Below are positions 8,810-22,508 of a DNA stretch of 64,000 bases, piece by piece. The position numbers and the translations under genes were made by a program. This DNA comes from CAVVYA01 sp963752345 (GTDB lineage: Bacteria > Pseudomonadota > Alphaproteobacteria > SMXQ01). The DNA lies in NCBI GenBank assembly GCA_963752345.1, contig CAVVYA010000012.1, positions 101,841 through 165,840 of the forward strand, written 5' to 3'. Positions within the stretch are counted from its first letter, which is position 1. Every line of letters starts with the position of its first letter. A model generated the notes under the pieces. It had not been told where the DNA came from and made no database searches. It saw nothing but the letters and a program-made list of their open reading frames with translations.

Positions 8810-9543
8810 GGTTTCTTCTCCGGCGCTGCGGCGGGCCTGCTCGGCGCGGCGTCTCCCGCGTGCGGATAGAGCACGAGCCGGGATTTTCCGGTGAAGATGA
8901 TGGTCTTGCCCTTGTCGGTGAAACGGAAGCCCTCGCCCTGAATATCGCCCGCGGGTCCTTGGCCGGTTGTCGGCTCGTGGCCTACGCCGGCGCCGCTGTT
9001 CAGGTCGATCGTGGCGCTCGGGCTTTTGAATTCATAGCCCGAGTCGTGAAACAGGTTGACGTCGCCCGACAGATCGAGCTGCTGGGATTTCTGGCCATAG
9101 AGGCCGGAGCGGGCGGTCAGCGCCACCCAGCTTCCGTCCTTCATGGTCATGTCCGCCTTCGGATTGTCGAGCGTGATGAGATCGGATTTGGCCGATTGCT
9201 GGCTCGCCACCTCGGCGGTCACTTCATAGGGCAGATTGTTCTCGTCGAGCCCGGTGTAGCGCGGATTGACCATGTTCAGGCTTTCCGCGTCTTCGTGGCC
9301 GCTCTGAGATGCGCCGTTCTGGAAGGTCCCGTCGCGCGAGCGGAGCTGGGGCCACACGATGACGAGCGTGATCAGGATGAGCGCAATGGTGGCCGAAACC
9401 AGCTTGGTCAGTTGCACGAAGCGCGAATAGCGTCCGCCCGGATGCCGGCTTGCCCGCGCCCCGCGAATCGGCAACGTGACCGCGTCCGCCTGCGTCGCGC
9501 GGCGAGCCGGCTGGTTGGCCAAGGGGCGGGCCGCCGTCGTCAT
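8806..9543 (-). CDS. lptC: LPS export protein LptC
   Basis: The 245-residue bitopic inner-membrane protein has one transmembrane helix at about residues 47-66 (LVSATIALILITLVIVWPQL) and a periplasmic beta-jellyroll. Motifs such as NPRYTGLDENNLPYEVTAE and LYGQKSQQLDLSGDVNLFHD are typical of LptC. It links LptBFG to LptA. The N-terminal cytoplasmic part of about 45 residues is longer than in E. coli. It overlaps kdsD upstream and lptA downstream by 4 bases each, so translation is probably coupled. Confidence 0.93.
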   Translation of the reverse strand: MTTAARPLANQPARRATQADAVTLPIRGARASRHPGGRYSRFVQLTKLVSATIALILITLVIVWPQLRSRDGTFQNGASQSGHEDAESLNMVNPRYTGLDENNLPYEVTAEVASQQSAKSDLITLDNPKADMTMKDGSWVALTARSGLYGQKSQQLDLSGDVNLFHDSGYEFKSPSATIDLNSGAGVGHEPTTGQGPAGDIQGEGFRFTDKGKTIIFTGKSRLVLYPHAGDAAPSRPAAAPEKKP

Positions 9544-10577
9544 GCGACACCGGCCCGCAGGCAGTCGTGGATATGGATGATGCCGACGACCTCGCGGCTC
9601 TCGACCACGAACAGCGCGGTGATGGCGCGCTCATTCATGACCGCGAGTGCCTCGGCCGCCAAGGCCTTGGGCCGGATGGTCACCGGCGCGCCGGTCATCA
9701 CGTCGCGCACCTGCTTGCTCGGTAGGGTGGGTGACATGTGGCGCCGTAAGTCGCCGTCCGTGACGATGCCGATCAGCTTGCCGCGGCCATCGACCACGCC
9801 GACGCAGCCGAAATGCTTGGCCGTCATCTCGATCAGTGCGTCGGCCATGACGGCGTCATGGCCGATCAGCGGGATTTCGGGCGCGCGATGCATGATGTCG
9901 GCGATCTTGAGCAGCCGGTGTCCGATCTGGCCGCCCGGGTGGAATTTCTGGAAATCGTCGGTGGTGAAGCCGCGCCGCTCCATGAGCGCCACCGCCAGCG
10001 CGTCGCCGAGCGCCATGGTCATGGTGGTGGAGGTGGTCGGCGCCAGGCCGATCGGGCAGGCCTCGTCGGCCGGCGGCAGCACGAGCGCCACATCGGCATT
10101 GTCGGCGAGCGAACTGCTGGCGCCGCTGGTGATGGCGATGAGCGGGATGCGGAAGCGCCGCGTATGGGCGACGAGGTCGGCGAGCTCCGCCGTACCGCCG
10201 GAATTGGAGATGGCGATCACCACGTCGTCCGGCGTCACCATGCCGAGATCGCCATGGCTCGCTTCGGCCGGATGGACGAAGAAGGCTGGCGTGCCGGTCG
10301 AGGCGAGCGTCGCGGCGATCTTGTGCGCGATATGGCCGCTCTTGCCGATGCCCGAAACCACCACGCGGCCCTTGCATTTGGCCATGCGGTCGAGGGCGGC
10401 GGAAAACCGCTCGTCGAGGGCGCGGGCGAGGGCGTCCAAGCCCACGGCCTCGACCTCGAACACGCGGCGCGCGACCGCCATGTCGCCGGCGACGACCCGG
10501 TTGCGGGCGCTGACGGTGGCCTGGGATTTGATGGGCACCACCTTGCCGCTCGTCGCCTTTGCCTTAGGGGCCTTCAT
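9540..10577 (-). CDS. kdsD: Arabinose-5-phosphate isomerase, KpsF/GutQ family
   Basis: The 345-residue protein has an SIS domain at about 60-190 (GRVVVSGIGKSGHIA, then EASHGDLGM) and two CBS domains at about 225-345. It interconverts ribulose-5-phosphate and arabinose-5-phosphate, the first step towards Kdo for lipopolysaccharide. The ATG at 10577 begins a roughly 25-residue Lys/Ala-rich extension before the family core. It overlaps lptC by 4 bases, which puts Kdo precursor synthesis in one operon with LPS export. Confidence 0.93.
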   Translation of the reverse strand: MKAPKAKATSGKVVPIKSQATVSARNRVVAGDMAVARRVFEVEAVGLDALARALDERFSAALDRMAKCKGRVVVSGIGKSGHIAHKIAATLASTGTPAFFVHPAEASHGDLGMVTPDDVVIAISNSGGTAELADLVAHTRRFRIPLIAITSGASSSLADNADVALVLPPADEACPIGLAPTTSTTMTMALGDALAVALMERRGFTTDDFQKFHPGGQIGHRLLKIADIMHRAPEIPLIGHDAVMADALIEMTAKHFGCVGVVDGRGKLIGIVTDGDLRRHMSPTLPSKQVRDVMTGAPVTIRPKALAAEALAVMNERAITALFVVESREVVGIIHIHDCLRAGVA

Positions 10578-10785
10578 GTCCGCTCCGACACGTTTTGCAA
10601 AATCGCTGATCTGTCCGCCACTTAGACCGAATCCCCAGTCCCTATGTTTACTCCAACCGGAGGATCAATCAAAGACTGGAAAAAATTGATGAACAGCCCG
10701 GGATAAACTCCGGTCCGGCAGGCCGATGGCGGAGCGGCAGGCGGCCAGCGGTGCGATGATCGGCGACGGTCGCTGAAAACCGCGC

Positions 10786-11409
10786 TCAGTGGGCGAAGAT
10801 ATCCTCTTCGGCCCATCCGGCCAGATCGAGATTGGCGCGGTAGGGCAGGAAGCGGAAGCAGGCCTGAGCCAGTTCGGTGCGCCCCTCGCGGGCCAGCATC
10901 TCGTCGAGCTTCGCCTTCAGCCGATGCAGGTATAGCACGTCCGAGGCGGCATACTCGATCTGCTCCTGGGTCAGCTTGGCGGCGCCCCAATCAGAGCTCT
11001 GTTGCTGCTTGGAGATTTCGACGCCGATCAGGTCGCGGCAGAGGTCCTTCAGCCCATGGCGGTCGGTGAAGGTGCGGGTCAGACGCGAGGCGATCTTGGT
11101 GCAATACACCGGGGAGCAGTCGACGCCGAGGTAATGCTTGATCGCGGCCACGTCGAACCGCGCGAAATGGAACAGCTTGGTTACATTGGGGTCGGCAAGG
11201 AGGGCAGCCAGCCGCGGCGCCCGATAAGGAATGATTTCGCTCGGCCCGGGGAATTGCACCAGATGGGCGTTGCCGTCGCCGCTCGACAGTTGGATCAGGC
11301 ACAGGCGGTCGCGCAGATGCCGGAGACCCATGGTCTCGGAATCGACGGCGACGCTGGCGCCGAAGTCGATCCCCTCAGGCAGGTCGTGCTGATGCAGGTA
11401 GTTGGTCAA
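10786..11409 (-). CDS. rnd: Ribonuclease D-like 3'-5' exonuclease
   Basis: This 207-residue protein is the short alphaproteobacterial form, with only the DEDDy exonuclease domain and no HRDC domains. Catalytic motifs are DSETMGL (Exo I), FHFARFDVAAI (Exo II) and YAASDVLYL (Exo III, with Tyr and Asp). It likely trims tRNA and other structured RNA 3' ends. It lies upstream of kdsD in the same direction with 208 untranslated bases between, in which I see no gene. Just upstream on the same strand is tRNA-Leu. Confidence 0.9.
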   Translation of the reverse strand: MTNYLHQHDLPEGIDFGASVAVDSETMGLRHLRDRLCLIQLSSGDGNAHLVQFPGPSEIIPYRAPRLAALLADPNVTKLFHFARFDVAAIKHYLGVDCSPVYCTKIASRLTRTFTDRHGLKDLCRDLIGVEISKQQQSSDWGAAKLTQEQIEYAASDVLYLHRLKAKLDEMLAREGRTELAQACFRFLPYRANLDLAGWAEEDIFAH

Positions 11410-11502
11410 ACGGCTTCGTTCCGGCCCGGATCGTGCGCGCCGCCCAGGCTCGGCCAGGGCTGGCGGGGCTGACGGCGGGCTTCTGCGTCAGCCGAAAAAA
11501 GT

Positions 11503-11589
11503 TGGTGCCCGGGAGAAGACTCGAACTTCCACGAGGTTTCCCCCACTAGAACCTGAATCTAGCGCGTCTACCAATTCCGCCACCCGGGC
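11503..11589 (-). tRNA. tRNA-Leu (anticodon CAG)
   Basis: Read on the minus strand, the 7-bp acceptor stem pairs GCCCGGG (11589-11583) with CCCGGGC (11513-11507). The D-arm reads TGGCGGAATTGGTAGACGC. The anticodon stem CTAGA/TCTAG closes the loop TTCAGGT, giving anticodon CAG, which reads CTG codons. A long variable arm marks a class II tRNA, and the T-loop GTTCGAGTC is present. The CCA end is encoded (11505-11503). Confidence 0.96.
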
Positions 11590-11641
11590 ACTGTCGGGTC
11601 GTCACCGCGGAGCCTGGCTGCGCCGAGGTCGCGAGCCGGTC

Positions 11642-11670
11642 TGGATAAACGTCGGCGCGAGTAAAGTCAA
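11642..11670 (-). promoter_or_regulatory. Candidate sigma-70 promoter for tRNA-Leu
   Basis: On the minus strand TTGACT (11670-11665) is followed after 17 bases by TATCCA (11647-11642). The -35 is near perfect and the -10 is weak. Transcription would begin about 45 bases before the tRNA. Confidence 0.35.
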
Positions 11671-11707
11671 CCAGCGCGCCGGTCTAAGTGCCGGAATGCC
11701 ATCGCTG

Positions 11708-11737
11708 TTGACGCGCCCCAGGCCGACCTAATATAGG
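11708..11737 (+). promoter_or_regulatory. Candidate sigma-70 promoter for the NDUFA9-like gene
   Basis: TTGACG (11708-11713) and TATAGG (11732-11737) are spaced by 18 bases and lie about 105 bases before the gene. The spacing is acceptable and both boxes match the consensus at four or more positions. Confidence 0.4.
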
Positions 11738-11849
11738 CCCGCAGGGCGGCGGGGGCCAGCGCCGCCGGCTCTTCGGCTGCATCGCCCGGCCGCAGGCATG
11801 GCTATAGTGGCGCCGCCGGAATTCACGGCCGCGATCAGGGGAAGACGGA

Positions 11850-12795
11850 ATGACACTACGAAACGTGACGGTCTTCGGCGCATCGGGCTTCATCGGACGC
11901 CACCTCGTGCAGCGCCTGGCGCGCCTCGGCATCCGTGTCAAGGCCGTCGGACGGCGGCCGCAGAATGCGCAGTTTCTGACGCAGATGGGCGACGTCGGAC
12001 AGATCGCGCCGCTCGGCGTCGACATCACCCAGGATGCCGCTGTGGCCGCCGCGGTGGCGAACGCGGACGCCGTGGTCAACCTGGTCGGCATTCTCTATCA
12101 ACGGGGCCGGAGCAGCTTCAAGGCGATCCATACGGATGGCGCCGAGCGCGTGGCGCTCGCGGCGCAGCGTGCTGGCGCTCAGCGCCTGGTACATGTCTCG
12201 GCGGTCGGCGCCGACGCGAATTCGCCCTCGCTCTACGCGCGGACCAAGGCGCTCGGCGAGGGCGCGGTACGCACCGCGTTGCCCAGTGCCACCGTCGTGC
12301 GCCCGAGCATCGTGTTCGGGCCGGAGGATGATTTCTTCAACCGCTTCGCCTCCATGGCGCGGTGCGTGCCGGCATTGCCGCTGTTCGGCGGCGGCACCAC
12401 GCGCTACCAGCCGGTCTATGTCGGCGATGTCGCCGATGCCATCGTCAAAGGCCTGACGGATCCCGGCGCGGCCGGCAAAACCTTCGAGCTCGGCGGCCCG
12501 CGCATCTATACCTTCGCCGAACTGATGGAATTGGTTCTGGCCGTGACGGAGCGCCGACGTCCGCTGGTCAAGCTGCCGTTCTGGATGGCCGATATCATCG
12601 GCACGTTCGCCGCGCTCGCGCCGGGCCGCCCGCCGTTGACGCGCGACCAGGCGAAGCTGCTGCGTATCGACAATGTCGCGGCGCCAGGCATGCCGGGGCT
12701 GGCCGAACTCGGGATCGAGTCCGACGGCCTGTGAAGTCATCCTGCCGACCTATCTGGATCGTTACCGCAAGGGCGGCCGGCGGCCACCCGAGTAA
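11850..12795 (+). CDS. NDUFA9-like NAD(P)-binding protein (complex I accessory family; one frameshift)
   Basis: The N-terminal Rossmann motif VTVFGASGFIGRHLVQ and the SDR-type VVNLVGILYQRG and VHVSAVGAD segments match the atypical SDR family that includes mitochondrial NDUFA9. Alphaproteobacterial members are thought to associate with complex I or act near quinone metabolism. The first frame stops at 12734, but a coding tail EVILPTYLDRYRKGG continues in another frame to a TAA at 12793-12795, as in family members. A single indel near 12730 therefore seems to truncate it. It converges with uppP, ending 23 bases away. Confidence 0.82.
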
Positions 12796-12818
12796 CGCCG
12801 GGACGCGTGGCCCTGCCG

Positions 12819-13646
12819 TCAGGCCGGGATGATGTGAGGGCCGCCGAACCCGTAGATCCAGATCAGCAGCGCGATGCCGAGCAGGATGCGGTAGACCACG
12901 AACGGCAGGAAACTCGCCGTGCGCAGCCAATTCATCAGGAAGGCTACCGCGATCAGCGAGGATAGGAACGCCCCGACCGCGGCAAGCGCCGCGTCGTGCA
13001 ATTCGCCGTAGTGGCCGAGTTTGACGATCTCATAGACGCCAAGCAGGCCGGCGCCGAATGTCACCGGCAATGAGATCAGGAACGAGAAGCGCGCGGCGGA
13101 AACCCGGTCATAGCCCAAGCCGAGGGCCGCGGTCATGGTGATGCCCGAGCGGCTGGTGCCGGGTACCAGGGCGAACGCCTGGGCAATGCCGATGAAGACG
13201 GCATGCTGCCACGTCATCTGCTCGGCCTTGCGGTTGCGGGTGCCGAAGCGGTCGGCAAGGAACAGCAGGATGCCGAAGAAGATCGCGTTGAATGCGATCA
13301 GGGTGACGCTGCGCAGCGAAGTCTCGGCGTAGTCTTTGATCATCAGCCCGACGACGACCGCCGGAATCGTCGCGATCACCACATGCACGACCATTTTCGC
13401 ACCCGGGTGGTCGCGCCGGCCGGTGGCGGCCGCGCCCAACCCCTGCAGCATCCCCAGAACATCGCGCCAGAAATAAACCAGGATGGCGAAAAAGGTGCCG
13501 AGATGCAGGGCCGCATCGACCATCAGGCCCTGGTCGGGCCAGCCGGTGAGAGCCGGTACCAGAATGAGATGAGCGGAGGAGCTGATCGGCAGAAGTTCGG
13601 TGAAGCCCTGCAGCAGGGCGAGAACGAGGATATTGGCTACGGTCAC
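12819..13646 (-). CDS. uppP: Undecaprenyl-diphosphatase UppP (BacA)
   Basis: The 275-residue integral membrane enzyme recycles undecaprenyl pyrophosphate to the monophosphate carrier for peptidoglycan and other envelope polymers. Both active-site motifs are present: ALLQGFTELLPISSSAHLIL near the N-terminus and VPGTSRSGITM in the middle. About eight hydrophobic segments can be counted. The start is a GTG at 13646 just after a G-rich stretch. A TATAAG at 13678-13673 may be its -10 element, without a clear -35. Confidence 0.95.
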   Translation of the reverse strand: MTVANILVLALLQGFTELLPISSSAHLILVPALTGWPDQGLMVDAALHLGTFFAILVYFWRDVLGMLQGLGAAATGRRDHPGAKMVVHVVIATIPAVVVGLMIKDYAETSLRSVTLIAFNAIFFGILLFLADRFGTRNRKAEQMTWQHAVFIGIAQAFALVPGTSRSGITMTAALGLGYDRVSAARFSFLISLPVTFGAGLLGVYEIVKLGHYGELHDAALAAVGAFLSSLIAVAFLMNWLRTASFLPFVVYRILLGIALLIWIYGFGGPHIIPA

Positions 13647-13722
13647 GGGGCCCCCCGAGGAACAAACGCGGGCTTATATCATTTAGGTTTCACATCGCCA
13701 AAATCATAAAAAGAACCGAAAC

Positions 13723-13738
13723 GGCTCTAATTAGAGCC
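13723..13738. promoter_or_regulatory. Perfect 16-base palindrome
   Basis: GGCTCTAA is followed directly by its complement TTAGAGCC, giving a perfect two-fold site about 77 bases upstream of the uppP start. It could be an operator for a dimeric regulator. There is no T-run, so a terminator is unlikely. Confidence 0.35.
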
Positions 13739-13787
13739 CGAAGGTGCCAGGCTCGGCGATCGCAGAGTCGCCGAAAACCGCTTTACT

Positions 13788-13824
13788 AGCCGATATTGGT
13801 CATCTATATTGACCTATATCGGCT
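13788..13824. promoter_or_regulatory. Long two-fold dyad upstream of gltD
   Basis: Left arm AGCCGATAT-T-GGTCA (13788-13802) is matched by right arm TGACC-T-ATATCGGCT (13810-13824), around the spacer TCTATAT. Fourteen of fifteen arm positions pair; the only mismatch is T opposite T. The A+T-rich content differs from its surroundings. It sits 136 bases before the gltD start, where a regulator of glutamate synthase could bind. The DNA symmetry is seen; the function is inferred. Confidence 0.5.
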
Positions 13825-13959
13825 GCGTCTCTGGCGCGGCCGAAAGCGGGGCTATAAGGGTCTGAAAAAGCCCGGGTAATCCGTGCGATCGCGTTGGCTC
13901 GCTACCAGGACCGGCGCTTTTTAACGTTTCGACAACCGTATCTTCATGTGGGGCCTGCC

Positions 13960-15421
13960 ATGGCGCAGCAGATGCTGAAGTTCGTCAAAATCGGCAACCG
14001 CATGCCGGACAAGCGCGCCGCCGATGCGCGCCGTCAGGATTTCGACGAGATCTACGGCGAGTTTCCCGACGCGGAAGCCAACACCCAGGCAAGCCGCTGC
14101 TCGCAATGCGGCGATTCCGTTCTGCCAGGTTCATTGCCCGGTGCAGAACAACATCCCCGACTGGCTGAAGCTGACCGCCGAGGGCCGGCTCGAGGAGGCC
14201 TACGAAGCCTCGGCCGCGACCAACAATTTCCCGGAGATCTGCGGACGGATCTGTCCGCAGGACCGGCTGTGCGAGGGCAATTGCGTGCTCGAGAAGTCAG
14301 GCCATGGCACCGTCACCATCGGCTCGGTCGAGAAATACATCACCGACACCGCGTTCGAGCGCGGCTGGGTCAAGCCGGTCACGCCGCGCCGCGAGCTCGG
14401 CCAATCGGTCGCCATCGTCGGCGCCGGCCCGGGCGGCATGGCCGCCGCCGAACAACTGCGCCGCAAGGGCTACCAGGTCCATATCTATGACCGCTACGAC
14501 CGGGTCGGCGGCCTGATGATCTACGGCATTCCCAACTTCAAGCTCGAGAAGCAAATCGTTGCGCGCCGCGCCGCGCTGCTGCGCGATGCCGGCATCACGC
14601 TGCATCTCAATTTCGAGGTCGGTCGCGACGCGAGCCTCGCCGAGCTGCGCCGCAAGCATGACGCCGTGCTGATCGCCACCGGCGTCTACAAGGCGCGCGA
14701 CGCGGCGATGCCCGGTGCCGGCCTGGGCAACATCTTCCAGGCCATGACCTATCTCACCGCGTCGAACCGCAAGGGCCTGGGCGACGACGTGCCGGCGTTC
14801 GACGACGGCACGCTCGATGCCGCGGGCAAGCGCGTCGTCGTCATCGGCGGCGGCGACACGGCCATGGATTGCGTGCGCACCGCCGTGCGCCAGGGCGCCA
14901 AATCGGTGCAATGCCTCTATCGCCGCGACCGCGCCAACATGCCGGGCTCGCAGCGCGAGGTGAAGCACGCCGAGGAAGAAGGCGTGAAGTTCGTCTGGCT
15001 CGCCCAGCCCGAGGCCTATCTCGGCAACGGCGCGGTGACGGGCGTGCGCGCGAGCAGGATCCATCTCGGCGTGCCCGACGCGACCGGCCGCCAGACGCCG
15101 CAGCCGATCGCCGGCTCGCACTTCACGGTCAAGGCCGACATGGTGATCAAGGCGCTCGGCTTCGATCCGGAAGATCTGCCGGCGCTGTTCGACGCGCCCG
15201 AGCTCGCGGTCACCCGCTGGGGCACGCTCAAGGTCAACTACCGCACGCTGATGACCAACCTCGACGGCGTGTTCGGCGCGGGCGACATCGTGCGCGGCGC
15301 CTCGCTGGTGGTCTGGGCGATCCGCGACGGCCGCGACGCGGCCGAGAGCATCCACGACTATCTGGCGGCCAAGGCGGCCGGCGCGCACGAAGCCGCGCCG
15401 GCGATGGCCGCCGCGTCCTGA
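13960..15421 (+). CDS. gltD: Glutamate synthase (NADPH) small subunit (one frameshift)
   Basis: GltD passes electrons from NADPH to the large subunit, where glutamine and 2-oxoglutarate give two glutamates. The N-terminal 4Fe-4S ligand region reads RCSQCGDS then, after an extra base near 14121, FCQVHCPVQNNIPDWL. The FAD site is AIVGAGPGGMAAAEQL and the NADPH site VVVIGGGDTAMDCVRTA. The C-terminal GVFGAGDIVRGASLVVWAI closes the FAD domain. Length is about 486 residues as expected. The order gltD then gltB is maintained, with gltB beginning 18 bases later. Confidence 0.94.
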
Positions 15422-15439
15422 CAGGAGGACGGCGATGCC

Positions 15440-20007
<4,568 letters not shown>

Positions 20008-20032
20008 AGCCCATCGCCGAGTCCCCGGGGAT

Positions 20033-20056
20033 GCCCGTCACGCAATCGTGACGGGC
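20033..20056 (+). terminator. Hairpin after gltB
   Basis: GCCCGTCACG and CGTGACGGGC form a perfect 10-bp stem around CAAT, 25 bases after the gltB stop. No T-run follows, so termination would be weak or the hairpin protects the transcript end. Confidence 0.5.
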
Positions 20057-20172
20057 GGCTTCACTTGGCCGCGCGTCGGATTCACCCTACACTCCGCCGT
20101 TCCAACCGCGGGACGCAAACGTGACCTGGAGCCAGGTCGCGCGCCACCGCAGGATCGATCGGGGAGAAGGCG

Positions 20173-21066
20173 ATGCAGCAAGTGATGGTCCGGGCCCGCC
20201 CCGGACGCTCGGCGCGCAAGGCGGTCTGCGAGGCGGCAATGGCCGCCCTTCTTTTGACCGGCTTGATGGGTGCGGCGCCTGGTCTTGCAGCGCGCAACGA
20301 GGATCCGGATCCTTTCACGGGGGATGTGCCCTACGTGCCGACGCCGCAGGATGTGGTGGAAACCATGCTGACGATCGCGCAGGTCGGGCCGACCGACTAT
20401 GTCATCGATCTCGGCTCGGGCGACGGCCGCATCGTGGTGACCGCGGCGTCCAAATTCGGCGCGCAAGGCTTCGGCGTCGACCTCAATCCGCGCCGCATCG
20501 CCGAGGCGGTGGAGAACGCCAAGGCCGCCGGCGTCAGCGACCGCGCGCAGTTCTTCCAGCGCAATCTGTTCGATACGGATTTCAGCAAGGCGACGGTGCT
20601 GACCATGTATCTGCTGCCGGACGTCAATATCCAACTGCGTCCGAAGGTGCTCGACCTAAAGCCCGGCACCCGTATCGTCAGCCATGATTTCGACATGGCC
20701 GATTGGAAGCCCGACCATGCCATCACCATGCGTTCGGCCCAAACGGGCTACAACGATCGCATCTATTATTGGGTGGTGCCGGCCAAGATCGCCGGGCAAT
20801 GGCGCTGGACCGCCGAAGGCGAGAACGCGACGCTGACCATCGAGCAGAAGTTCCAGGAGATCAAGCCGTCGCTCGCCGGCGCCAAAGGCTGGCGGGCCGC
20901 GGAAGGCGCGCTCAAGGGCGACCATGTCCTGATCACCGCCAAGGACGATGCCGGCCGCACGCGGATCTATTCGGGCCGTGCGATCGGCGACGTGATCGAA
21001 GGAATGATCAAGGGGCCCGACGGCGAATCCCGGTGGACCGCGGCGCGCAGCGCGGCCGCCCGTTGA
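20173..21066 (+). CDS. Class I SAM-dependent methyltransferase with export signal
   Basis: The 297-residue protein has motif I DYVIDLGSGDGRIVV, an acidic strand-2 end in FGVDLNPRRI and a motif-IV-like VLTMYLLPDVN. The segment VPYVPTPQDVVETML before motif I is typical of a family related to FAM173-type lysine methyltransferases. The N-terminus MVRARPGRSARKAV followed by AAMAALLLTGLMGAAPGLAA looks like a signal peptide or membrane anchor, odd because SAM is cytosolic. GGGGAGAA before the ATG supports the start. The C-terminal 120 residues have no clear match. The substrate is not visible. Confidence 0.72.
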   Translation: MQQVMVRARPGRSARKAVCEAAMAALLLTGLMGAAPGLAARNEDPDPFTGDVPYVPTPQDVVETMLTIAQVGPTDYVIDLGSGDGRIVVTAASKFGAQGFGVDLNPRRIAEAVENAKAAGVSDRAQFFQRNLFDTDFSKATVLTMYLLPDVNIQLRPKVLDLKPGTRIVSHDFDMADWKPDHAITMRSAQTGYNDRIYYWVVPAKIAGQWRWTAEGENATLTIEQKFQEIKPSLAGAKGWRAAEGALKGDHVLITAKDDAGRTRIYSGRAIGDVIEGMIKGPDGESRWTAARSAAAR

Positions 21067-21089
21067 AAAATCACAGCAAGTCTTCTTCC

Positions 21090-22442
21090 ATGACCCAGTC
21101 GACCACGGGCCAGCCGCGGCCGTCCCTGTCGTTGTTCGATGCTGTCGCCATGATCGTCGGCCTGGTGATCGGCATCGGCATTTTCACCTTTCCCGCACTG
21201 GTCGCGAGCAACGCCGCGAGCGCCACCGATGTCCTGCTGCTGTGGCTCGCCGGCGGCGTGATCTCGCTGATCGGCGCCTTGTGCTATGCCGAGCTCGCCA
21301 CGGCCTTTCCCAGCGCCGGCGGCGAATATCATTTCCTCACCCGCGCCTTCGGTCCGCAGGTCGCCTTCCTGTTCGCCTGGGCGCGGCTCGGCGTCATCCA
21401 GACCGGCGCCATCGCGCTGGTCTGCTTCATCCTCGGCGACTATGCGACGCGGCTCTACGACCTCGGGCCCAACAGCTCGGCGATCTATGCCGGCATTACC
21501 GTGGTGATTCTGACGATCGCCAACCTGCTCGGCGCGCAGCCCGGCAAGAACCTCCAGAACGTGCTGTCCTGCGGCATCGTCGGGCTGCTTGCGGTCGCCA
21601 TCGTGGTGGGCCTGATCAATGGTGTGTCGGGCGCGTCGCCCGCAGCCGTCGCACCGGCCGCATCGGTGGCGACGGTCGCCACCGCGCCCGGCGTCGCCAT
21701 GATCTTCATCCTGCTGACCTACGGCGGCTGGAACGAGGCCGCCTACCTGTCGGCCGAGGTCAAGGACGCGAGCCGCAACATGGTGCGGGTAATGATTCTC
21801 AGCCTGCTGCTCATCACCCTCATCTATGTGCTGGTCAACGTCGCTTATCTCCATGTCCTCGGGCTGGACGGCATGCGCGGCGGCTCGACCACCATCGGCG
21901 CCGAACTGATGAACCGCGAGTTCGGCAGCGCCGGCGCGGTGCTGCTGTCGGTCGCCGTGATTTTGGCGGCATTGTCCACGGCCAATGCCACGATCTTCAC
22001 CGGTGCGCGTACCAGCTATGCCCTGGGGCGCGACTTTCCGCCCTTGAGCTTTCTCGGCAAATGGAGCGCCCGCGGCGCGCCCGCCACCGCGCTGATCATC
22101 CAGGGCGTCATCGCGCTGGGCTTGGTCGTCGCCGGCGGCTTCGCCCTCGACGGCGTCAAGGCCATGGTCAATTACGTGACGCCGGTGTTCTGGTTCTTCA
22201 TGCTGCTGGTCGGCCTGTCGCTCTTCGTGCTGCGAGTGCATGAGCCCGACGCGCCGCGTCCGTTCCGGGTGCCGCTCTACCCCGTGACGCCGTTCATTTT
22301 CGTGCTGACCTGCACCTACATGCTGCATTCCGGCATCGATTTCGCCCGCTCGACCTTCGCCGGAGCGCTCTCTCTGGCCGGCGTGCTGATCGTGCTGGCC
22401 GGCGTTCCGCTACTGCTGTGGGCAAACCCGAAGCGGGTTTGA
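21090..22442 (+). CDS. APC-family amino acid permease
   Basis: This 450-residue protein has about 12 hydrophobic helices and the APC hallmark near the N-terminus, AMIVGLVIGIGIFTFPALVA. ALCYAELATAFPSAGGEYHFLTRAFG is the conserved TM2-TM3 loop. It is probably a proton-coupled amino acid importer or exchanger; substrate cannot be told. The start at 21090 is taken because the membrane domain begins 20 residues later. It follows the methyltransferase by 23 bases and may share its transcript. Confidence 0.88.
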   Translation: MTQSTTGQPRPSLSLFDAVAMIVGLVIGIGIFTFPALVASNAASATDVLLLWLAGGVISLIGALCYAELATAFPSAGGEYHFLTRAFGPQVAFLFAWARLGVIQTGAIALVCFILGDYATRLYDLGPNSSAIYAGITVVILTIANLLGAQPGKNLQNVLSCGIVGLLAVAIVVGLINGVSGASPAAVAPAASVATVATAPGVAMIFILLTYGGWNEAAYLSAEVKDASRNMVRVMILSLLLITLIYVLVNVAYLHVLGLDGMRGGSTTIGAELMNREFGSAGAVLLSVAVILAALSTANATIFTGARTSYALGRDFPPLSFLGKWSARGAPATALIIQGVIALGLVVAGGFALDGVKAMVNYVTPVFWFFMLLVGLSLFVLRVHEPDAPRPFRVPLYPVTPFIFVLTCTYMLHSGIDFARSTFAGALSLAGVLIVLAGVPLLLWANPKRV

Positions 22443-22508
22443 TGGTGCGATATCGCCGGCTTGTCGGCCGCCTTGGCCATGCCGACGTCCTCCTGTAGAT
22501 TGCGCCCC

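Larger units (their letters stand above)
13647..13959. other. Divergent promoter region between uppP and gltD
   Basis: No gene is seen. The region holds two palindromes described separately and the uppP ribosome-binding site. A search by eye for a sigma-54 -24/-12 pair before gltD found only a poor candidate (TGGCGC near 13832 without TTGC), so I do not call one. Confidence 0.5.

Noticed and set aside
13832..13850. Sigma-54 promoter before gltD
   Set aside because: TGGCGC is present but the -12 TTGC element is missing, so the match is not better than chance.
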